NCBI RefSeq assembly: GCF_001028175.1
Contig: NZ_AEJF01000091.1
Span: 1-64,000, forward strand
DNA from: Caballeronia mineralivorans PML1(12)
GTDB taxonomy: Bacteria; Pseudomonadota; Gammaproteobacteria; Burkholderiales; Burkholderiaceae
Direction of reading: 5' to 3'
DNA: 64,000 nt
The position numbers and the translations under genes are program-made. Of this stretch, positions 34,658 to 42,584 are shown piece after piece; position 1 is the stretch's first letter, and each line of letters opens with the position of its first letter. The notes beneath the pieces were generated by a model that was given only the letters and a program-made list of their open reading frames with translations, did no database searches and had not been told where the DNA came from.

Positions 34658-35278
34658 CTACATCACGGCGGCCCAGGGATGGCGCTCGAAGTGGCGCTTT
34701 TCAAAGGCTTCGATATCGGCAAGCGAGGTCAGGGTGAGATCGATCGTGTCCATGCCTTCGATCACCATGCGCTTGTGCCGCGCACCCAGCGGGAACTTGA
34801 AAATCTGGCCGCTTGTTGTCGAGGTAACCGTCTGCGCTTCTAAATCGATAAGAATCTTCGACGCCGGATCATCCGTCGATTCGCGCAGCAACACGTCCAC
34901 CGCTTCACGCTCGAGTTGCACGAGCAGCAGGCGATTGTTCATTGCGTTGGAGTAGAAGATTTCAGCGAAGCTCGGTGCAATGACGGCATCGAAACCGTAT
35001 TGCTGAAGTCCCCATACCGCATGTTCTCTGCTCGATCCGCAGCCAAAATTTGCTCCGCCGATCAGGATGCGCGCGCCGTCGTAAGCGGGCTGATTCAGCA
35101 CGCTACCGCCAAGCGGCTCGCCATGTTCATCGAAGCGAAGGTCGTAGAGCAAGCCTTTGCTCAAACCCGCTTTATCGATGATGCGAAGGAACTGCTTCGG
35201 CATGATCTGATCGGTATCGAGGTTCTCGATCGGCAATGGCACGGCGCTGTCTTCAATCGTGGTCAGCTTTTTAGTCAT
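34658..35278 (-). CDS. leuD: 3-isopropylmalate dehydratase small subunit (LeuD homologue)
   Basis: A 206-aa swivel-domain subunit of the aconitase superfamily. IENLDTDQIMPKQFL and GGANFGCGSSREHAVWGLQQYGF are the diagnostic LeuD blocks. With LeuC it isomerises 2- to 3-isopropylmalate, or hydrates related diacids in paralogous complexes. The start at 35278 overlaps the leuC stop by 8 bp (ATGACTAA), so subunits are co-translated. The linkage to a dehalogenase-like hydrolase and a LysR gene instead of leuB suggests a paralogue with a special substrate, but that is inference. Confidence 0.9.
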   Translation of the reverse strand: MTKKLTTIEDSAVPLPIENLDTDQIMPKQFLRIIDKAGLSKGLLYDLRFDEHGEPLGGSVLNQPAYDGARILIGGANFGCGSSREHAVWGLQQYGFDAVIAPSFAEIFYSNAMNNRLLLVQLEREAVDVLLRESTDDPASKILIDLEAQTVTSTTSGQIFKFPLGARHKRMVIEGMDTIDLTLTSLADIEAFEKRHFERHPWAAVM

Positions 35279-36689
35279 GATGTGTCTCCAACGTGCGGAC
35301 ATCGGTGATCTTGCCGGTCAGCGCGGCAGCGGCTGCCATCGCGGGACTCATCAGATGCGTGCGGCCGCCGCGTCCTTGCCGGCCTTCGAAATTGCGATTG
35401 GTGGTGGATGCACAGCGTTCGCCCGCTTCGAGAAAGTCATCGTTCATCGCGAGGCACATCGAGCAACCCGGCTCGCGCCATTCGAAACCGGCTTTCTTTA
35501 GCGTCTCCGCGATGCCTTCCGCTTCAGCTTGGCGACGCACCGAACCCGAGCCCGGCACGACCATCGCGCGTACGCCTTTGGCGACTTTGCGTCCACGCAC
35601 AATCGACGCAACGATGCGCAAATCCTCAATCCGCCCATTCGTGCATGAGCCGATAAACACGCGGTCGATCGGCGTTCCTGCTATCGGCTGATTCGATTCG
35701 AGGCCGATGTAATCGAGCGCTCGACGCAATGCGGCGGCGGCCTCGGGCGTGGCTTGTGTGGTGGCATCGGGGACGAGTGCGTCTACTCGCATCGCTTGAT
35801 CGGGGCTCGTGCCCCACGTGACGAAGGGCGCGATGTCGTGGGCGTCGAAGGTGTATTCGGCGTCGAAGATGGCGTCGGCGTCGGATTTCAAATGGCTCCA
35901 TTCGGCGAGCGCGCTTTGCCACGCGGCGTCATCAAGCGATGTGGCATGCGCGCGGACGTAGTCGAACGTCGTCTGGTCCGGCGCGATCAACGCCGCCCGT
36001 GCGCCGGCTTCCACGGTCATGTTGCACAAGGTCATGCGCGCTTCCGCCGAGAGCGACGCGATGGTCGGGCCTCTAAATTCCACCGCATAACCCCGCGCGC
36101 CCTGAGCGCCGATACGGCTGATGATCCAGATAATCACGTCCTTCGATGCGGTCCCATAAGGCAGCGCGCCATCGATGGTGATACGCATGGTTCGCGCCAC
36201 GCGATACACCAGCGTCTGCGTGGCAAGCACATGTTCAACCTCCGATGTGCCGATACCAAACCCCAGCGCGCCCAACGCGCCGTACGTGGTCGTGTGGCTA
36301 TCGCCGCAAAGCACGGCCATGCCGGGGCGGATCAAACCTAGTTCCGGCGCAACGATGTGCTCAATACCCTGCAGCGGATCGTTCGCGGCATAAAGCCGGA
36401 TGCCCGCTTTGTCGCAGTTACGCGCGAGATTCTCGGCTTGCAGCAGTGATGCGGCATCACGAATCACACGCGGCGATTCGGCATGCGTAGGAATGATGTG
36501 GCTCACCACAGCGAGTTGCTGCTTCGGACGGCGCACCGGGCGATGTTTCTCAGCGAGACCGCTGAACGCTTGCGGACTCGTGTACTCGTTCATCAAATGG
36601 AGATCGACATAGAGCAGCACGTTCTGATCGTCGATACACGTCACCGTGTGCGACTCAACGAGTTTTTGATAGAGAGTTCGGTTCGACAT
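35271..36689 (-). CDS. leuC: 3-isopropylmalate dehydratase large subunit (LeuC homologue)
   Basis: A 472-aa [4Fe-4S] hydro-lyase subunit of normal LeuC length. The cluster cysteines are in FIGSCTNGRIEDLR and EPGCSMCLAMN; GDSHTTTYGALGALGFGIGTSEVEHVLATQ is the LeuC/aconitase core signature. The start at 36689 (MSNRTLYQKLVESH) lies 5 bp after the upstream hydrolase stop, making a three-gene operon hydrolase-leuC-leuD. True leucine-pathway leuC genes of Burkholderia are usually followed by leuD and leuB; leuB is absent here, so a second, catabolic or detoxifying isomerase is possible. Confidence 0.9.
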   Translation of the reverse strand: MSNRTLYQKLVESHTVTCIDDQNVLLYVDLHLMNEYTSPQAFSGLAEKHRPVRRPKQQLAVVSHIIPTHAESPRVIRDAASLLQAENLARNCDKAGIRLYAANDPLQGIEHIVAPELGLIRPGMAVLCGDSHTTTYGALGALGFGIGTSEVEHVLATQTLVYRVARTMRITIDGALPYGTASKDVIIWIISRIGAQGARGYAVEFRGPTIASLSAEARMTLCNMTVEAGARAALIAPDQTTFDYVRAHATSLDDAAWQSALAEWSHLKSDADAIFDAEYTFDAHDIAPFVTWGTSPDQAMRVDALVPDATTQATPEAAAALRRALDYIGLESNQPIAGTPIDRVFIGSCTNGRIEDLRIVASIVRGRKVAKGVRAMVVPGSGSVRRQAEAEGIAETLKKAGFEWREPGCSMCLAMNDDFLEAGERCASTTNRNFEGRQGRGGRTHLMSPAMAAAAALTGKITDVRTLETHHD

Positions 36690-36694
36690 GATGC

Positions 36695-37573
36695 TCAAGC
36701 CCGCAGAAACGGCAGCGCGCACTCGATCAACAACTCGGGCGCTTCTTCCGGAATGTAGTGACCGCATGGCAGCGAGTGGCCGCTGACGTTATCGGAGAAA
36801 TTTCGCCACTCGGCGATCGGATCGAAGCACTTTTCGATCACACCTTCCGCGCCCCACAGCGCGAGAAAATCGCACTTGATCTTCTGGCCCTTCGCCAGCG
36901 ATTCGCGGTCATGTTCCAGGTCGATAGTGACGCTCGCGCGATAGTCCTCGCAGATGCCATGCGCCGTGTCGGGCTGTTGCAGGCAGCGCAAGTATTCGGC
37001 GTACGCCGCCGGCGTGAACGGCTTCAAACCCGCACTACGCGCGCCGATGGTCTGCTTCAGGTACAGGTCGGCGTCGGCACGGATCAGCGTCTCGGGGAAC
37101 GGCGCGGGACGGACCAGGAAAAACCAGTGCCAGTAAGCCCGTGCGAATTCGAACGAGGTCTTCTCGTACATCGCGAGCGTCGGCGCGACATCCAGTGTGA
37201 TCAGCTTCGTCACGACCTTCGGATGATCCAGCGCCATGCGAACCGCCACCCGGCCGCCGCGATCATGACCAAGCACCGCGAACGATTCATAACCAAGCGT
37301 GCGCATCAGGTCGACCTGATCTTGTGCCAAGCGGCGCTTCGAATAGTTGCTGTGATCGGGGAGGCCTTGCGGTTTGTCGCTGTCGCCGTAACCGCGCAAA
37401 TCCGCGGCCACAATCGTGAAGTGTTTCGCCAGCGTGGGCACGACCTTGTGCCAGATCACGTGGGTTTGAGGATGGCCATGCAGCAGCAATAACGCGGGGC
37501 CAGTGCCGCCTGTTATCGCCTTGATCCTGACGCTATCGACCTTTGCCGATACGTCCTTGAAGCCATCGAACAT
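36695..37573 (-). CDS. Alpha/beta hydrolase, fluoroacetate/haloacetate dehalogenase-like
   Basis: A 292-aa alpha/beta hydrolase whose pocket residues match fluoroacetate dehalogenase: nucleophile D104 with R105 and R108 in LGHDRGGRV, acidic partner D128, the halide-pocket pair H149-W150 (AYWHWFFLVRPAPFP), a tyrosine at 211 (CEDYRAS), and the catalytic His at 272 (CGHYIPEEAPE). RGYGDSDKP and the oxyanion HGHPQ motif are present. Such enzymes hydrolyse C-F or C-Cl bonds of haloacetates to glycolate. Start ATG at 37573. It is the first gene of an operon with leuC-leuD and is divergent from a LysR gene. Epoxide hydrolase activity is a less likely alternative. Confidence 0.88.
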   Translation of the reverse strand: MFDGFKDVSAKVDSVRIKAITGGTGPALLLLHGHPQTHVIWHKVVPTLAKHFTIVAADLRGYGDSDKPQGLPDHSNYSKRRLAQDQVDLMRTLGYESFAVLGHDRGGRVAVRMALDHPKVVTKLITLDVAPTLAMYEKTSFEFARAYWHWFFLVRPAPFPETLIRADADLYLKQTIGARSAGLKPFTPAAYAEYLRCLQQPDTAHGICEDYRASVTIDLEHDRESLAKGQKIKCDFLALWGAEGVIEKCFDPIAEWRNFSDNVSGHSLPCGHYIPEEAPELLIECALPFLRA

Positions 37574-37667
37574 CGTTGTCTCCCGCAGTTTTATGAAGTT
37601 TAATTGATGCATTTGCCGATACAGTTTCTATTCAGGCAATCCAGACTTAACTTCCAGGAACTAATGG

Positions 37668-38564
37668 ATGGACGGTTTTTCGGACCTCAACCTGTTCACG
37701 CTGGTCGCGCGGCATCGCAATCTGGCGGCGGCCGCGCGCGATCTCGGCGTAACGCCGCCTTCCATCAGCAAGCGTCTGGCGCAACTGGAACGGCGGCTGG
37801 GCGTGCGGCTTTTAAATCGCACCACGCGGCGCGTCAGCCTCACGCCCGAGGGCGAGCTGTATCTGGCGAACGGCTCGCGCATCCTCGATGAACTCGCCGA
37901 ACTGGAGCAACTCGTCACGAAAAGCCGGGCGGAGCCGACGGGTTTGCTGCGCGTGAATGCATCGTTTGGATTCGGGCGGAGTCGGATAACGCCAGCGGTA
38001 TCGAAGTTCATCGAGCGATATCCGGCGATCAAGATCCAGTTGCACTTGTCGGACCGGCCGGTGAATTTGCAGGAGGAAGGTTTCGACCTGGGCATCCGTT
38101 TCGGCGATGTTCCCGACGCGCGCATCAACGCGCGTTTGCTGCTCAGGAACCGGCGGATTGTTTGTGCATCGCCGGAGTATGTGGAGAAACATGGGCTGCC
38201 CGTCACGCCGCACGACCTGACGCGGCACGCGTGTCTCGTACTGCGCGAAAACGAATCTGCTTATGGGGCGTGGAATTTCACGCGCGGCAAGAAGGCGGAG
38301 ACGATCAAGGTGGACGGGCCGCTCAGCAGCAATGACGGCAGCGCGGTGCTGCAATGGGCGCTGGATGGACGCGGCATTGCCGTGCGCTCGCAATGGGAAA
38401 CCGAGGCGCTGGTTCAGGGCGGGAAGCTTGTCGTGCTGTTGAACGATTGGGCGCTGCCGAATGCCGATATCCACGCGGTTTATTTAGAGCGGCATCAGTT
38501 GTCGGCGAAGCTGCGGACGTTCGTGGAGTTTTTGGGGGAGGAGCTTCGTGCGGGGGCGGGTTAG
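37668..38564 (+). CDS. LysR-family transcriptional regulator
   Basis: A 298-aa LysR-type regulator: N-terminal winged helix (LNLFTLVARHRNLAAAARDL, PPSISKRLAQLERRLGVRLL, TPEG) and a C-terminal periplasmic-binding-like effector domain (about 90-290). AGGAA precedes the ATG by 7 bp. It is divergent from the hydrolase-leuC-leuD operon with a 94-bp gap, the usual arrangement in which the regulator controls the adjacent operon in response to a pathway substrate. The effector is unknown. Confidence 0.94.
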   Translation: MDGFSDLNLFTLVARHRNLAAAARDLGVTPPSISKRLAQLERRLGVRLLNRTTRRVSLTPEGELYLANGSRILDELAELEQLVTKSRAEPTGLLRVNASFGFGRSRITPAVSKFIERYPAIKIQLHLSDRPVNLQEEGFDLGIRFGDVPDARINARLLLRNRRIVCASPEYVEKHGLPVTPHDLTRHACLVLRENESAYGAWNFTRGKKAETIKVDGPLSSNDGSAVLQWALDGRGIAVRSQWETEALVQGGKLVVLLNDWALPNADIHAVYLERHQLSAKLRTFVEFLGEELRAGAG

Positions 38565-38721
38565 GCGGCTCCTCGCGCGACGACGGATTATGAAATTCGG
38601 GAATCGAGCTATTCGGTGCGGCTATCGATTAGGCAGAAAAAGGCAGCGTTTAATTAATTGATTTAAGGCGATGGTTTGCATCGCTTGTTGTATAGCGAAT
38701 TAGCCGACGCAATGCGAAATA

Positions 38722-38747
38722 CGCCCGCTTTTCTGCGGGCGCATTTT
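38722..38747. terminator. Hairpin terminator after LysR gene
   Basis: CGCCCGC, a 6-nt loop and GCGGGCG followed by CATTTTAT; flanking AATGCG/CGCATT pairs lengthen the stem. It lies between the convergent lysR and 38812-39066 genes. Confidence 0.7.
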
Positions 38748-38811
38748 ATCGACGCTTATGCGGATTGATTCAAGCGGCTTTGGCTTTCGCTTCGGCTTGG
38801 AATGCGCGGGT

Positions 38812-39066
38812 TTATGCGGCCTTATCGAAAGACTGCTGCATTACTCGCTGTTGCGGTGCATGGCGGCGCTGGTCTATCTCCGCCATACCATGCGCGAGGG
38901 CAAACTTACGTGCATCGACAGGACACGGAAAATGCCCCAGCACGCCCGTCGCGCGCTGCAAGCCATCGATCTCCCTGACGATAAGCATGGCTGCATACAT
39001 TCCATCGTCGTACGCGGCCAGCGGAATCAACACGACGTTCTCGTAAGCGATCTCAGCGTATTGCAT
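38812..39066 (-). CDS. Small conserved-looking hypothetical protein
   Basis: An 84-aa protein with a strong ribosome site (GAGGGGGAT 7 bp before the ATG). The N-terminal half reads like a folded domain (MQYAEIAYENVVLIPLAAYD, YAAMLIVREIDG) and the C-terminal half is basic and helix-prone. No signal peptide. I do not recognise a family with a known role. It stands alone on the minus strand. Confidence 0.65.
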   Translation of the reverse strand: MQYAEIAYENVVLIPLAAYDDGMYAAMLIVREIDGLQRATGVLGHFPCPVDARKFALAHGMAEIDQRRHAPQQRVMQQSFDKAA

Positions 39067-39428
39067 GTCTGATCCCCCTCATGTGGACGACTCACTACTC
39101 TCTCAGCGCACCAGTCGATCTGGTACGTCTTTGTGTTTAGGCATTATCAATAAACAAAAACCAAGAATCAACGGGATTTGTGCGATTCAGGGTTTGTTGG
39201 GACGGTTTGGGCCGTTCCGATGTGGCGAGCACTTCATTTATTCGATACATGCACCGGGTTGGAGCGCTTCTTATACAGACTAACTATGTCAATTTGATGT
39301 GATGCGTGGGGTGGCGCATGGTCGTTGAAGCGGTGAACGGTTAATGCGTGGTGGTTAAGCGCTTTACCCACGATGTCAGGCATGCGGTATGCGGAATCGC
39401 TTTATCGACAGCGATGTCCTAATGACCT
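39067..39428. other. 362-bp intergenic region, lower GC
   Basis: Lies between the divergent starts of two small genes. Visible composition is more AT-rich than the flanking hopanoid region. No open frame with family features, no RNA and no notable repeat was seen; it presumably carries both promoters. Confidence 0.45.
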
Positions 39429-39752
39429 ATGGGGGCGCTTGTGAAACTCGAATCGACTGCATGGTTTCCGTTGAGCGACTACACGCCGACGCGCGACGGG
39501 TGGTACGAGGTGCAACTCACGAGCGGCGACACGGCGTTCGCGAAGTTCGGCGCAGATGGATGGACCGAAAAACCGATGCTCGTCTTCACGCACTGGCGAG
39601 GCCTTTGCGCCGATCCAAGTAAGGTGGATGGTGTGGAGAACATCAATGCTGAGGCGACGGCGGCAGAAGGGGTTAGAGCGGTTTGGGATACGTTCTTTCC
39701 TGGGTCGGGAGCGGAGCGGCATAAGCCGTTGGACGCGGGGCATGGCAAATAG
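39429..39752 (+). CDS. Hypothetical protein
   Basis: A 107-aa soluble protein. The pattern WFPLSDYTPTRDGWYEVQL...TAFAKFGADGWTE resembles small beta-rich domains in which a protein reads out text such as 'DGWYEVQ', seen in phage and accessory-region proteins, but no function is assigned. ATG at 39429 or GTG at 39441 (with GGGGG upstream) could start it. A terminator hairpin follows at 39793. Confidence 0.6.
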   Translation: MGALVKLESTAWFPLSDYTPTRDGWYEVQLTSGDTAFAKFGADGWTEKPMLVFTHWRGLCADPSKVDGVENINAEATAAEGVRAVWDTFFPGSGAERHKPLDAGHGK

Positions 39753-40098
39753 CATCGGGGTGACGTGATGATTCGGTGGGGATGGATGGACTGGCGAGCG
39801 TGGGCGGCTCGCCGGTTTTTTCGTTTTGGGGTTTATGGTTGGCTCGGTTTGGCGTCTTGCTCGTCAAGCTGCGGACGTGGACCACGCCCGTTTTCCAACA
39901 CGTTGCGACGGGCGATGAAGCTGAATCTGACGGCGGGTTGGGCCCTGCTTGGTAAGTTGTTGCGCCGCTCGAACTGCGGTTGTGCCTTCATGAGCCTCTT
40001 TCTCGCCGATGTTCGCTTAGCGTCTCGGCGAGGGGCAGCATCCCGTTGTGTGACAATCAAAGTTCTTAATCCATTCAACTACGGTACGGCGGAAGCAC
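39753..40098. other. 346-bp intergenic region
   Basis: Contains the terminator at 39793-39821. A plus-strand open frame (39765-40196) crosses it but overlaps the next gene in another frame, and its Trp/Arg/Ser-rich translation is not credible. Nothing else was seen. Confidence 0.45.
39793..39821 (+). terminator. Rho-independent terminator
   Basis: GGCGAGC (39793-39799), a 7-nt loop and GCTCGCC (39807-39813), followed by GG and six Ts. It sits 40 bp after the stop of the small gene at 39429-39752. Confidence 0.8.
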
Positions 40099-40446
40099 AT
40101 GAACAAGAAAGTGACGTATCTGGTCAGCATATTTATCGGTACTCCGACACAGCAGCACGCACAGATCAAAGACATCGCGGCGCAAGTGTCAGGTGACGAC
40201 TACGAGTTCCTGCACCTGCATCAAATGGGCGCGTTCCTGGTGCTGAACACGGATCGCGATGCCAAGGAATTGGCAGGTTCGTTTTCGCGTGCGACAGCAG
40301 CCGATGATCGAGTATTCATCTGCGAAATAGGCCAGGACTGGCACACGCTTGGATTGAACAAAGCGATGTTCTGGTTGCAGAACCATCTGGCGACAAAGAC
40401 GCAAACGCCAGCGACCAAGAAAGGGAATCCGTTTGGGGATAGTTGA
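40099..40446 (+). CDS. Hypothetical protein
   Basis: A 115-aa soluble protein (KKVTYLVSIFIGTPTQQHAQ, DYEFLHLHQMGAFLVLNTDR, RVFICEIGQDWHTLGLNKAM). Alternating strands and helices suggest a small alpha/beta fold; the C-terminal 20 residues are Lys/Thr-rich. No signal peptide or family recognised. A GGCGGAAG ribosome site precedes the ATG. Confidence 0.6.
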   Translation: MNKKVTYLVSIFIGTPTQQHAQIKDIAAQVSGDDYEFLHLHQMGAFLVLNTDRDAKELAGSFSRATAADDRVFICEIGQDWHTLGLNKAMFWLQNHLATKTQTPATKKGNPFGDS

Positions 40447-40728
40447 CTATATGTGAGGTGAGCGTGTGGGCGGTTCTTGGCTGATTGGTTCCAATCTGCC
40501 GGACTCACGCCGTAAAACAGTTGTACAGACTTTAGGTGAACGGCCCCTTTTCGGCCATTGCCGACATTCGGCTATTGACGTTGGTGAGACGGCTACAGGT
40601 CGCTTTCCTGACCTTCGCACATCGATAGCCGCGAACGTCAGGGTTCACTACACGCGGATGCGTACTTGCGACCCAAAGCTGACCGCTGGCTGCCTCGAGC
40701 AATGGAGTGCACGCCTGTGCCGGCGTAG

Positions 40729-41175
40729 TCAGTCCGGGATCTCGGGCTCGATCAACTTTGCCAACTGAACAAGCGACTCCTGCCAGCCGAGGTAGCACAT
40801 CTCCACAGGAATGACCTCGGGTATCCCCTCCTGCACGATGGTGAGCTCGGTTCCGCAGGACACCTGCTGCAATGAAATGGTCGCGTGCATCTGGCCGGGC
40901 AGGTTCGGGTTGTCGAATCGATCCGAGTAGCGGATCTTCTCGAACGGCACCAGTTCGACGTACTCGCCACCGAACGAGTGGCTGCTGCCGGTGCCGAAGT
41001 TACGGAAGGACATCTTGTAGGTGCCACCAACGTGGGCATCCATGTGGTGGACCTGACAGGTGAACCCGTAGGGAGGGAGCCACTTCGCTATCGCATCGGG
41101 CTCGAGGAAGGCTCGATAGATGCGTTCGGGCGTAGCGCGCAAGACGCAATGGAGACGGACAGTTCCGTTAGTCAT
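40729..41175 (-). CDS. SRPBCC/AHSA1-domain protein
   Basis: A 148-aa START-like (SRPBCC) protein of the Activator-of-Hsp90-ATPase-1 type. Diagnostic segments are LRATPERIYRAFLEPDAIAKWL, GGTYKMSFRNFGTG and a C-terminal amphipathic helix (LGWQESLVQLAKLI). These proteins bind hydrophobic ligands or act in small stress-response modules; the ligand is not evident. The start at 41175 (MTNGTVRLHC) begins the domain; an upstream in-frame alternative (41310) has no conserved features. Confidence 0.85.
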   Translation of the reverse strand: MTNGTVRLHCVLRATPERIYRAFLEPDAIAKWLPPYGFTCQVHHMDAHVGGTYKMSFRNFGTGSSHSFGGEYVELVPFEKIRYSDRFDNPNLPGQMHATISLQQVSCGTELTIVQEGIPEVIPVEMCYLGWQESLVQLAKLIEPEIPD

Positions 41176-41284
41176 GGTGTGAGCGCCTTTCAGTGGAGAA
41201 GTTGGACATACCCCTACGACGATTCGGCGACGCTGGTATCGACATAGGTTGAGACCAGGGAAAACCCATAGGCGCCGATAAGTT

Positions 41285-41470
41285 TCACCCGCTACCGATG
41301 CTTCCTTCAAGTTTGAGTGACTGCCATTTCAGCGTTCGTCGAATGCGGTCCGCGATATCGCGCTGTTCAATATCGCAATCGACAACAATCTGCGCGGTTG
41401 TGATCCCGCTGTCAACTCGTGCTCCGTTAATCTTGCTAGCGTCGAACCCGTGTAATCGAACTGGCGCCAT
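41285..41470 (-). CDS. Possible small hypothetical protein
   Basis: A 61-aa frame (RLHGFDASKINGARVDSGIT, TAQIVVDCDIEQRDIADRIR) with an alternating strand/helix pattern that looks more protein-like than chance, but no family is recognised and it could be a fragment of a larger lost gene. Weak call. Confidence 0.3.
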   Translation of the reverse strand: MAPVRLHGFDASKINGARVDSGITTAQIVVDCDIEQRDIADRIRRTLKWQSLKLEGSIGSG

Positions 41471-41537
41471 CGCGCACCCGGCGCTATGGCTGGTCCCGCA
41501 GTTTCAACAATTTTTGTCGACCGCTAGAGGTCGGCAG

Positions 41538-42584
41538 TCATCTTTCTCGTGTCCAAAGGACGGCGTGCCACACAGAGGAATCCGGCGCGGAGTAACCCGC
41601 GACCTGACCGCGATTGTTGATCCCCTGAGCGATACTTTGGTTGTCACCGGGGAGCGTGCCCAAGTCGGTCATCACCCCTTTTTCAAACAGAAAGGCATGC
41701 TGCTGCCACCCGCTTGCGGTGTTCGACGAGCCGACCACCTGGCCGCGCTCGTTGATCCCGTAAGCGGCACTCTTGTTGCCACCGGGGAGCGTGCCTAGGT
41801 CGGTCATTATCCCTTTTTCAAACAGAAAGGCGTGCTGATCCCCGCCTGCGGTAGTCGACGAGCCGACTACCTGGCCGCGATTGTTGATCCCGTAAGCGGC
41901 ACTGCTGTTGCCGCCGGGGAGCGTGCCCAGGTCGGTCATCCCCCCTTTTTCAAACAGAAAAGCGTGCTCGTTGTTGTCGCTTGCAGTGGACCAGCCGACC
42001 ACTTGGCCGCGATCGTTGATCCCGTACGCGGAGCTGTAGTAGCCACCGGGGAGCGTGCCCAGGTTGGTCATCACCCCGTTTTCAAACAGAAAGGCTTGCG
42101 ACGCCCGACTTGCGTCGAACGACCAACCGATCACCTGGCCGCGATCGTTGATTGCGCTAGCGGCACTGTTGTCGCCGCCGGGGAGCGTCCCCAGGTCGAT
42201 CACCTGCCCCTTTTCGAACAGAGTGGCGCGCGGGTACCCGCTCGAGTTGAACGAGTAACCGGCCGCTTGGCCGCGATTGTTAATCCAGTAAGCGGCGGAA
42301 AGCGTATCGCCACCGGGGAGTGTGTGCAGGTCGGTCACCACTCCGTTTTCAAACAGAGAAGCGTGCTGATCCCCGCGTGCGTCGAACGAGTAACCGACCA
42401 CTTGGCCGCGCTCATTGATCCCGACAGCTTGGCTGCTGTTACCGCCGGGGAGCATGCCGAGATCCCTGATGACGAGACTTTGGCCTGAGGCGGGCTGGAA
42501 TGCGGCGACCGTGACCAGGGTGAAAACGATCAGGACGCGCCGAACGTAGTTCGTATTGCTAATTAGATTGCACGTGGATTGCAT
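41538..42584 (-). CDS. Secreted HAF-repeat protein (seven repeats)
   Basis: A 348-aa exported protein. A signal peptide (about 1-35, ending PASGQ) is followed by seven repeats of about 44 residues, each with a core like DLGTLPGGNSSAAYGINNRG then QVVG and HAFLFEKG. The DNA repeats with a period of roughly 132 bp are easily seen. This is the HAF extracellular repeat family, probably a beta-propeller; the role is unknown. The seventh repeat has LPGD for LPGG. The ATG at 42584 follows AGGAAAGG. Lower-GC flanks suggest an acquired gene. Confidence 0.88.
   Translation of the reverse strand: MQSTCNLISNTNYVRRVLIVFTLVTVAAFQPASGQSLVIRDLGMLPGGNSSQAVGINERGQVVGYSFDARGDQHASLFENGVVTDLHTLPGGDTLSAAYWINNRGQAAGYSFNSSGYPRATLFEKGQVIDLGTLPGGDNSAASAINDRGQVIGWSFDASRASQAFLFENGVMTNLGTLPGGYYSSAYGINDRGQVVGWSTASDNNEHAFLFEKGGMTDLGTLPGGNSSAAYGINNRGQVVGSSTTAGGDQHAFLFEKGIMTDLGTLPGGNKSAAYGINERGQVVGSSNTASGWQQHAFLFEKGVMTDLGTLPGDNQSIAQGINNRGQVAGYSAPDSSVWHAVLWTRER

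Noticed and set aside
39765-40196. A 143-codon frame between two small genes
   Set aside because: It overlaps the better-supported gene at 40099 in another frame, and its Trp/Arg/Ser-rich start is atypical.
41590-42460. Regularly spaced DNA repeats that could suggest a CRISPR array
   Set aside because: The period of about 132 bp, an unbroken reading frame and a repeated protein motif show that they are the coding repeats of the HAF protein.
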